50,626 nt of DNA from DATEMK01 sp039914625 (lineage in GTDB: Bacteria; Bacteroidota; Bacteroidia; AKYH767-A; OLB10): positions 1 through 50,626 of the forward strand of contig JBDSOU010000158.1 of NCBI GenBank assembly GCA_039914625.1, given 5' to 3'. The notes under the pieces are model-generated. The model was not told the origin of the DNA. It saw only the letters and a program-made list of their open reading frames with translations, and did no database searches. The position numbers were made by a program, and so were the translations under genes. Positions 40,370 to 48,400 of the stretch are shown here, in pieces. Within the stretch, counting starts at the first letter, position 1, and each line of letters begins with the position of its first letter.

Positions 40370-42484
40370 TTATTTAACCTCCATTCCCAGGTTATACATC
40401 ATAAAAGAGAAAATATCAGACTGCTCATCAATTAATTTTCCGGTAGGCTTTTCACCTCCGCCTCCGTGCCCGGCCATTGTATCAATTCGTATTAGCACGG
40501 GGTTAGTGCCCGCCTGCTTTTCCTGCAGTGTCGAAATAAATTTGAATGAATGTGCAGGCACAACACGGTCATCATGATCACCTGTGGTTACTAACGTTGC
40601 AGGATAATTTTTTCCCGCTTTCAAATTATGGAGGGGAGAGTAGGTATACAGCGCTTTAAATTCTTCTTCATTATCACTGGTGCCGTAATCACTTTTCCAT
40701 GCCCATCCTATAGTAAATTTATGAAAGCGCAACATGTCCATCACTCCAACTGTGGGTATGGCAACTTTATATAATTCCGGCCGCTGAGTCATTGCTGCGC
40801 CAACTAATAATCCTCCGTTTGAACGGCCACCGATGGCAAGCTTTGAAGAATTTGTATATTTTTCTTTAATAAGATATTCGGCAGCAGCTATGAAGTCATC
40901 AAATACATTTTGCTTTTTAAGTTTAGTTCCTGCTTTATGCCATTCTTCACCATACTCTCCGCCACCGCGCAGGTTGGGCATTGCGAAGATGCCGCCATTT
41001 TCTAAAAATGCCAGACGTTCCGTTTTAAATTCGGGAGTTTTGCTTAAATTGAATCCTCCATATCCAAAAAGCAATAAGGGATTATTCCCGTCTTTTTTAG
41101 TTCCCCTTTTCATGACGATAAACATAGGAATCTTTGTTCCATCCTTGCTGTTATACCAAACCTGCTTTGTTTCATAATCCCCAGATTTAAAATCGAGTTT
41201 TGGTCGAAAATAAATTTCGGATTCTTTTGTTAAGAGATTATATTTATAAACAGTAGGAGGGAAGGTGAAGGAAGTAAGCGAGTAAAAAACAAGGCTGTCT
41301 TCTTTATGGCCGCTCACTCCATCAATAGTTCCGATTGCATCCAATTGAATCTTATTTTCCGCAGTTCCTTTTTTGTCATACACTTCAAGGTAATTCCCGG
41401 CATCTTTCATATAACGTGCAATGAGCTTATTGCCAGCCTGTGTAACGGCTTGGAGCACTTCGGGCTTTTCCGGGATAAAATCCTTCCAGTTTTCTTTACC
41501 CGGTTTATTCAGGTCAATAATAATAACTTTTCCACGGGGAGCATTATAATTAGTTTGCACTAACATAGAATCACCAAAATGATCAATCACATTGTATATA
41601 TTGTCAAAATCGGAAACTATCTTTATAAAGTCTGAACCCGGCCCCGATAATTTTTTTGCCATGAGCCCGTTTCCACCTGATCCTTCCGAGAACCCCACAA
41701 ATAAAAATTGTTCATCATCGGTCATTTGCGCTCCTAAATTTCGGAGAGGGTGATCTTTGTCCTCATAAACTAATGAATCCTTTTCCTGTGAGGTACCGAT
41801 AACATGGTAATAAATTTTATGGAACTCATTTTTTTTCTTCAGCTCGTCTTCTTTTGCAGGAACCTCATAGCGGCTGTAAAAAAATCCATTCCTGTACCAT
41901 GCAACACCTGAAAACTTAACCCATTTCAAAACTTCATCGTATTCTCTTCCGCTCCTGATATTCCGGGTGTGGATTTCACTCCAGTCTGAACCGCCTTTTG
42001 ATAATCCATAAGCAAAATAATTACCGTCATCAGAAATGGAAGTGATGCTTAAAGAAACCGTTCCATCAGCTGAAAGCACATTCGGATCAAAAAAAACACC
42101 GGGTGGTGAATTCAAATCTTTTAAAATCTGCATCACATTTTGATTTTGAATTCCGTCATTTTTAAAATTAAAATAAAATGGGCCTGCTTTAAACGGTGCT
42201 GTGGATTTAGGAAAATTCCAAAGTTGTGTCATACGGTTTTTGACTTTTGCACGAAAAGGAATTTCAGACAGGTAATCTTCTGTAATTTTATTTTGTTCCT
42301 TTACCCATGCGGCAGTTTCTTCTGAATGATCGTCTTCAAGCCAGCGGTAAGGATCTTCAACCAATGTATTAAAGTACGTATCTTTCTGATCAACTTTTTT
42401 TGTTATGGGATAGCTGATCTTTTGTGCAAACGACAGGTGGAAAATGCAGTTTATTAAAAAGAGCAGGAAGAATTTTTTGTACAT
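40370..42484 (-). CDS. Prolyl oligopeptidase, S9A, exported
   Basis: 704 residues. Signal peptide ending HLSFAQ (about residue 21). Beta-propeller domain about 80-430; C-terminal alpha/beta-hydrolase domain with Ser555 in 'GGRSNGGLLVGA', Asp639 in 'DHDDRVVPAHSFKF' and His673 in 'AGHGGGGEKP', all in the family's usual spacing. Cleaves short peptides after proline in the periplasm. 'FGYGGFNLSKTPEF' and 'NLRGGGEYGEEWHKAG' are strongly conserved. It heads the POP-cmk-ispH row on the minus strand, but functional linkage is unlikely. Confidence 0.95.
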   Translation of the reverse strand: MYKKFFLLFLINCIFHLSFAQKISYPITKKVDQKDTYFNTLVEDPYRWLEDDHSEETAAWVKEQNKITEDYLSEIPFRAKVKNRMTQLWNFPKSTAPFKAGPFYFNFKNDGIQNQNVMQILKDLNSPPGVFFDPNVLSADGTVSLSITSISDDGNYFAYGLSKGGSDWSEIHTRNIRSGREYDEVLKWVKFSGVAWYRNGFFYSRYEVPAKEDELKKKNEFHKIYYHVIGTSQEKDSLVYEDKDHPLRNLGAQMTDDEQFLFVGFSEGSGGNGLMAKKLSGPGSDFIKIVSDFDNIYNVIDHFGDSMLVQTNYNAPRGKVIIIDLNKPGKENWKDFIPEKPEVLQAVTQAGNKLIARYMKDAGNYLEVYDKKGTAENKIQLDAIGTIDGVSGHKEDSLVFYSLTSFTFPPTVYKYNLLTKESEIYFRPKLDFKSGDYETKQVWYNSKDGTKIPMFIVMKRGTKKDGNNPLLLFGYGGFNLSKTPEFKTERLAFLENGGIFAMPNLRGGGEYGEEWHKAGTKLKKQNVFDDFIAAAEYLIKEKYTNSSKLAIGGRSNGGLLVGAAMTQRPELYKVAIPTVGVMDMLRFHKFTIGWAWKSDYGTSDNEEEFKALYTYSPLHNLKAGKNYPATLVTTGDHDDRVVPAHSFKFISTLQEKQAGTNPVLIRIDTMAGHGGGGEKPTGKLIDEQSDIFSFMMYNLGMEVK

Positions 42485-42570
42485 AGTGTATTAAATTTAT
42501 AAAATCATTGCAGCGCAAATCTGCAAAAATTAGGCTAATCTTGTGCAACTTATTATCAATACATAAAAAT

Positions 42571-43821
42571 GTGATTTGCCATTCATCAAAAAATAAATCT
42601 CAACAGGAACAAAAGGATATTTCATTTGAAATTTTTAATTCAGTGAATGATTTTTCCGGCAGCGAATGGAATAAAATTGCCGGGGCAAAATTTTTTCTTC
42701 ATTACCATTATTTGAAGGTGATTGAAATTTCCAAACCTGCCGGTATCACTTTCAGGTATGTGTTAATTTACAAAAATAAAATCCTTTCAGCAATCAGTTG
42801 TTTCCAGGTTGCTGATCTCAGTTCAAAGGAATTAGGCTCTTTAATTAATCTTGAAAATTCAGGACGTATTCTTTCTTCAGTCGGCAATAAGATTAATAGG
42901 GTCTTGTTTTCAACCAATAAATATGCTGCTAACAATCTGCTGGTTTGCGGCAACCTGTTTGTAAGCGGTGAATATGGAATTGCCTGTGCTGATGAAATGT
43001 TTATGCCTGTGGTGGTTAATTCGCTTTCTGAAATAACTGAAAAAATTTCTCAGCAAATCAGTGAAACAAACGGAAGAGTTATATGTTATGCTGTGAAAGA
43101 TTTTTATGATACCGAAGATATTTATGTAAAAGAGCTTATTAAAGAAAAGTTTCACCGTATGGTGATTGACCCCAATATGATTTTTTCAGTGAGAAAAAAT
43201 TGGAAAAAGTTTGAAGATTATCTCAATGACATGTCATCCAAATACCGCCTTCGGGCAAATAACGTGTTAAAAAAAATAAGCGATGTGGAGATAAGAAACC
43301 TCGAACCGGGCGAGATGGAAAAGGAGAAGAAAGCTGTTGAAAATTTATATTTACAGGTGCAGAAGAAAGCTCCTGTGCGAATTATACGGGTGGACGTAAA
43401 TTATTTTTTAACATTAAAAAAATATTTAAAAGAAAAATTTGTATTCCGGGCATTTTACCTTAATGGAAAAATGATTGCATTCACCACTGGATTTAAACAG
43501 GGATCACATTATGAAGCGCATTTTATCGGGATAGACTATCATCATAACAAATCTCATGCGCTTTACCAGAATATACTTTACGATTTTATCCATGAGGCAA
43601 TAAAAAATAAATCCGAACAATTAGTTTTCGGACGGACCGCAATGGAAATTAAAAGCACTGTGGGCGCAACTGCATACCCGCTTTATTCATATATAAAACT
43701 TTCAAATACTTTTTTAAACAAAATAATAAAACCATTTATTCCATCTGAAGAAAATGAAAATTGGATACCGAGAAAGCCGTTTAAGGAAGAAGTAGGGAAT
43801 ACAAACGATGGCATAATTTAA
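42571..43821 (+). CDS. FemAB/GNAT-fold protein (peptidogalycan-type)
   Basis: About 416 residues from GTG 42571; the start is uncertain (open frame begins with TTG 42508). There is no ATG near the N-terminus of the aligned region. The first half has 'NDFSGSEWNKIAGAKFFLHYHYLKVIE' (in parts) and 'RYVLIYKNKILSAISCFQVAD'; the second 'KYRLRANNVLKKISDVEI', 'FRAFYLNGKMIAFTTGFKQG', 'EAHFIGIDYHHNKSHALYQNI' and 'QLVFGRTAMEIKSTVGAT'. This is the DUF482/FemAB-like GNAT layout, linked to transfer of amino acids or acyl groups to a wall or envelope component. The substrate is unknown. Divergent from the oligopeptidase gene. Confidence 0.75.
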   Translation: MICHSSKNKSQQEQKDISFEIFNSVNDFSGSEWNKIAGAKFFLHYHYLKVIEISKPAGITFRYVLIYKNKILSAISCFQVADLSSKELGSLINLENSGRILSSVGNKINRVLFSTNKYAANNLLVCGNLFVSGEYGIACADEMFMPVVVNSLSEITEKISQQISETNGRVICYAVKDFYDTEDIYVKELIKEKFHRMVIDPNMIFSVRKNWKKFEDYLNDMSSKYRLRANNVLKKISDVEIRNLEPGEMEKEKKAVENLYLQVQKKAPVRIIRVDVNYFLTLKKYLKEKFVFRAFYLNGKMIAFTTGFKQGSHYEAHFIGIDYHHNKSHALYQNILYDFIHEAIKNKSEQLVFGRTAMEIKSTVGATAYPLYSYIKLSNTFLNKIIKPFIPSEENENWIPRKPFKEEVGNTNDGII

Positions 43822-43878
43822 AGGGATGATAAGTTAAAACAAAACAATAAATTTCACTATTTCCATCTTTCATCGAAA

Positions 43879-44883
43879 TCAAAACAAAATTGAAGTAATA
43901 AAATAAACAACTTCACTGTTGAGCATCGGTGAGCCGGTTTCAGTCCCGCATCGGTAACCCTTTTCGCGATAATCCTTAACGGAAGAGTATTGTCTTGCAA
44001 AATAAAATTTTGATTTTACCCCGGCAATAAGATAAAGTAAGTTGCAAAAGATTCCTCCGAATAGCGCTCCGCCTAAAGCGGAAAGTAGCGGATTGAAATC
44101 TATTTTTCCGCCTAACAGAAATCCCCATGCGAAAAAAAAAATTTTCATGCCTGTACCTATGCGATGGTACACATGAGCATAATGGCTGCGCGGAATCAAA
44201 AGTGTGTGGTTGGTGTTTTTAAAAGTTCTGTGTTGCTCCGTTCCCTCTGTTGATTCATGATTCATCACTAATTTTAGTGGCTTTCCATCAGCTTTTTTAT
44301 TTTTTGTAAAGTGGCAGCTATTTTCAATTATTATTATGCTGAGCGGTTCAGTTGAAAAAGGTTTGGAATCAATTTTAATAAATGCTTCTTCAATTTGCAA
44401 AGTCCCTTCCTCCATCGGAGCAATCACATAGACCAAACTGGTTTCTTTAACTTCCGCATTATTTATTAAAACATTCCGGAATGAAACAAAAGGCGCGCCT
44501 GAAACAAAAAACTTTTTAAATGATGGCTTCTTAAAAACTCTTCCTTCACCTGAATAAGTGAACGTGATTTTTAATTCATTATTAACTTTTACTTTATATT
44601 GATCGGGCAGCACATAAAAATAATACTGAATATTTTTTTGCGATTTTTTGTAAAAGCCGTATAACGGATGATTAATTAATTTCAGGTCATACAGCTTTCT
44701 TTTTTCACCATCGCTTAATACAGTATGAGCCTCCTGGATTTCCTTGAAAAATTCTTCCGCTTCTTTGCTGCCATCATTATGATCAGGGTGGAATTTAAAA
44801 GCCAGCGCCCTGAATGCTTTCTTTATTTCAGCATCCGAAGCCGTTCTTTCAATACCTAAAATTTTATAATAGTCTTTTTCCAG
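43879..44883 (-). CDS. J-domain membrane protein with non-standard start
   Basis: Frame read on the minus strand from CTG 44883 (or ATT 44892, straight after a TAA at 44893-44895). The N-terminal 70 residues are a J domain: 'DYYKILGIERTASDAEIKKAF' in parts, the HPD motif at 32-34, and 'FFKEIQEAHTVLSDGEKRKLYD'. J domains stimulate DnaK. A middle beta domain (about 95-200) is followed by two transmembrane helices ('KIFFFAWGFLLGG', 'ALGGALFGGIFCNLLYLIAG') and a short Cys-containing tail. No ATG, GTG or TTG exists in this frame before the GTG at 44613, well after the J domain. Either initiation is non-canonical or the start was lost. Confidence 0.72.
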   Translation of the reverse strand: MEKDYYKILGIERTASDAEIKKAFRALAFKFHPDHNDGSKEAEEFFKEIQEAHTVLSDGEKRKLYDLKLINHPLYGFYKKSQKNIQYYFYVLPDQYKVKVNNELKITFTYSGEGRVFKKPSFKKFFVSGAPFVSFRNVLINNAEVKETSLVYVIAPMEEGTLQIEEAFIKIDSKPFSTEPLSIIIIENSCHFTKNKKADGKPLKLVMNHESTEGTEQHRTFKNTNHTLLIPRSHYAHVYHRIGTGMKIFFFAWGFLLGGKIDFNPLLSALGGALFGGIFCNLLYLIAGVKSKFYFARQYSSVKDYREKGYRCGTETGSPMLNSEVVYFITSILF

Positions 44884-45005
44884 GCACGAAATTTAAGAAA
44901 ATGAAACCGGAATTCTACAAAAGAACTTCTTCAGGGGTAGTTTATCATGATTTGTGGGAGGTATGTTTGTCTGTGCTGAAAATGGAATTCCTTTCCATAA
45001 TATAG

Positions 45006-45411
45006 ATTTAATAGATTAATCTTTCAGATTGTTTTTAAAATACGAAAAATAATTATTTTTCTATCTTTCCAAACGCTTTTCATCTCTCAAAATGGAGCGT
45101 ACTTATTTTCTTAAATTAGTGTAAATTCCTTCGCGTTTTATTATGCTGGAACACGGATTGATTAAGCCCTCCTCAAAAAAACAATTCTTTCTGAAAAATT
45201 AATTTTAACAAACCAAAATAAATGAAAGACCTTCAAAGTTATAGTGACCAGCAAAAGATTATTTTAAAAAATCATTGCAACTCATCAGTGAATCCATCCT
45301 TTGGTGTAACCCTTATCAAACTTTTGAACGGATTCGTAATTCGTATATTCGTACAAATTCGTTATTCGTTGATGTCATTCCTTCCTGCTCACTTCTAAAC
45401 CACCAATAATT
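45006..45411. other. Region before the macroglobulin gene with one small open frame
   Basis: 406 bp without a known gene. On the plus strand 45222-45398 is open from ATG to TAA (58 codons), starting 'MKDLQSYSDQQKIILKNHCN', with a tail written by ATTCG repeats. It ends 13 bp before the macroglobulin start. I rate coding as doubtful. Otherwise AT-rich sequence only. Confidence 0.3.
45331..45370. repeat. ATTCGTA word repeat
   Basis: About five imperfect ATTCGTA/ATTCGT words in 40 bp. Another dispersed low-complexity word, close to the -60 region of the macroglobulin gene. Confidence 0.5.
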
Positions 45412-48400
45412 ATGCGCTTCTTAAAATTAAATCCAAAGCTGCTTGCAGCGATGTGCATACTTGTGTATGCTTGTACCAATGACAAAAACCTTGTCAGGTT
45501 TACCGAAAAAAACTTTTCAGATGAAATCGAATTGCAGCAAAATCTCGTTTTCACGTTTGATCAGGACCTGTGCCCTGATTCTCTAATCAACCGGTGGGAC
45601 TCTGTTCAGTATGTTAAAATCACACCGCCAGTAAAAGGATCGTTCATGTTCATATCAAAACGTGAATTGCAATTTTCACCTGCATTACGTTTTGACCCCT
45701 GCATGAAATATCATGCGGAAATCACCACTGAGTTGCTCCGTTATTCGGGCAAAGATCTGCACCTGGAAAAGATACTTGCCTTTGAATTTCATACACCGTA
45801 TTTGAAAATAGAAGTTGCAGATGCATTCTGGGTGCGATCAGATAAAGGTGCTGATAAGATTGCAATGACAGTTAATATAGGTTTTAACTATCGGGTTGAA
45901 CCCGGAGAGATCAGCAGGCTCCTGAAATTTTCTGCTAACAAAACTGAAATGCCATTTACTATGGTTACAAATTCTGTTGATCATGTGATGGTAATAAAAG
46001 TAGATGGGTTGGATAAGTCGCTTGCTGAAAAAACAGAAATTGAATTAAAAATTGAAAAAGGTTTGCGCTGTGCTGATGCTGAAAAATATATTACAGATGC
46101 TTCACTCGTTTTTTCACAGACTGTCCCATCTCCTGCAAAGCTTGATATCATGCAGGTGCAGGCGAACAATACAGAAATTACAGAAACTTTCATTGAAGTA
46201 AATACCAACCAGGCTGTGGAAAAGGAAGGCATTCAAAAACTGATTACCATAAAACCTTCTGTGCAATTTAAAATTGAAGATAACGATAACGGATTTAGCA
46301 TTATTGGTGCATTTGAATCAGGAAAAACTTATGAACTCAATATTTCAAAAAAGTTGAAAGGAATTTTAGGTGGTGAAATGTTGAATGATCATTTGTCAAT
46401 TGTTCTGTTTGGTCAATTGAATCCATCGCTCTCATTTGCTTCAAAAAAAGGAATTTATCTTTCATCCAAAAGTTCTAAGAAAGTAGGGATAAATATTGTG
46501 AGCCTTCCAAAGATTCAACTCAGGGTGACAAAAATTTATGAGAACAACATTCTGCAATACATGAGGAACAATCGTTATTCCGAATATTATGGGGAAGGAG
46601 AAGGTGATTATTACGGTTATAATTATAATGATTATAATCTTGAGCAAGTGGGTGACGTGGTTATGGACCAGGAGTATGAAACAAAAAATCTTCCCAATCA
46701 AAGCGGTGTGAATTTGCTAAGTGTTGACTTTGAAGATCAGAATAATTTCAAAGGTGTTTATCTTGTCCGCGTTTCTTCTAAGACCGATTATTATTTGCGT
46801 GCGAATAAATTAGTTTCTATTTCTGACATTGGTATCATTACAAAACAAACCGATGATGAAGTTTATGTTTTTGCAAATTCAATCATGAACATGGAACCCA
46901 TGAGCGGAGTTAAAATAAATTTTACCAGCACCAATAACCAGGTACTCGGAACTGCAACTACTAACAATGAAGGCGTAGCAGTATTAACCGGAATAAAAAA
47001 TAAATTTCCGAAATTCAATCTCGGACTTATCACAGCTCGTGCAGGAAATGACTTTAATTATCTTTTATTCAGTGATACACGAGTGGAAAATTCACGGTTT
47101 GATGTCGGAGGCTTGCGAAATAATGCATCCGGATACCAGGCTTTTATTTATGGTGACCGTGAAATTTATCGCCCCGGTGAAACAGTTCATATTAACACTA
47201 TTCTTAGAAACGATCAGTGGAAAACTGTTTCGGATATACCCATGAAGCTTAAATTTATAATGCCTAACGGAAAAGAGCTGACAACCATAAGAAAGAATTT
47301 GAATCATGAAGGAGCATTTGAGTCAACAATTGAATTGCCGGTTGCTGCTGTGACTGGGTTTTACAACATTCAGGTTTATACCGGCAATGATGTATATGTC
47401 GGAGATAAGACTATCAATGTGGAAGAATTTATACCTGACAGAATTAATGTGGTGCTGAGTACAAATAAAAATCTTTATGACTTAAACGATTCAGTTACTA
47501 TAAATGCAAATGCAGTAAATCTATTTGGTCCGCCTGCTGCCGGAAGAAATTTTGAGATTGACTATTCCCTTTCGAAAAAATGGTTCACTGCGAAAAATTA
47601 TCCGGAATACAATTTCAATATACAGGGAACTAAGAAATTAAATTTTCCTCACCAGGTGCGCCAGGGAAAAACGGATAAGGAAGGTAAGCTTTCTGAAAAA
47701 TTTACAATTGATCCGGCATATAAGGATGCGGGAATGTTATCCGGGAAAATTCTTGTTACAGTTTTCGATGAAACGGGAAGACCGGTTAATCGCATCAGCA
47801 ATTTTGATGTGAAGACACAGGAACTATTTTACGGAATTAAAATTCCGGATTATTATGTGGATGCAAGAAAAAGCATGCAGATTGGTTTGATAGCTTTGAA
47901 TAGAGATGGAGTGGCAGTTGACAATAGTGAAGCACATGTTCAGGTTATAAAAAACTACTGGCACAGTGTGATGCAGCGGGATTATGATAATCATTACCGT
48001 TATGTGTCACAGCGCGAAGAAAAAATACTTTCGGACAAAATTTTGAAAGTGACAAAAACAGGTTTGGTTTTTAATTTCACTCCCAACGAAAGCGGTGAGT
48101 ATCTGGTGCGAGTCAGAAGGCCGGGATCAGAAAAATATGTTGAGAGTTATTTTTATGCTTACGGCTGGGGCTATACGCAAAATACTTCTTTCGAAGTCAA
48201 CAACGAAGGACAGGTGGACATCAGCTTCGATAAAGAAAAATACAACCCGGGTGATGCAGCAAAAATATTATTTAAAACTCCTTTTGCGGGAAAAATGCTG
48301 GTTACAATTGAGCGTGATAAAATTTATGAATACTATTATCTCACCACTGACAAACGCGCTGCATCACTGACTTTACAAATAAAAGATTCGTATTTGCCAA

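Noticed and set aside
44814..45005. 63-aa plus-strand frame
   Set aside because: Lies over the J domain coding region on the minus strand and is best read as its shadow.
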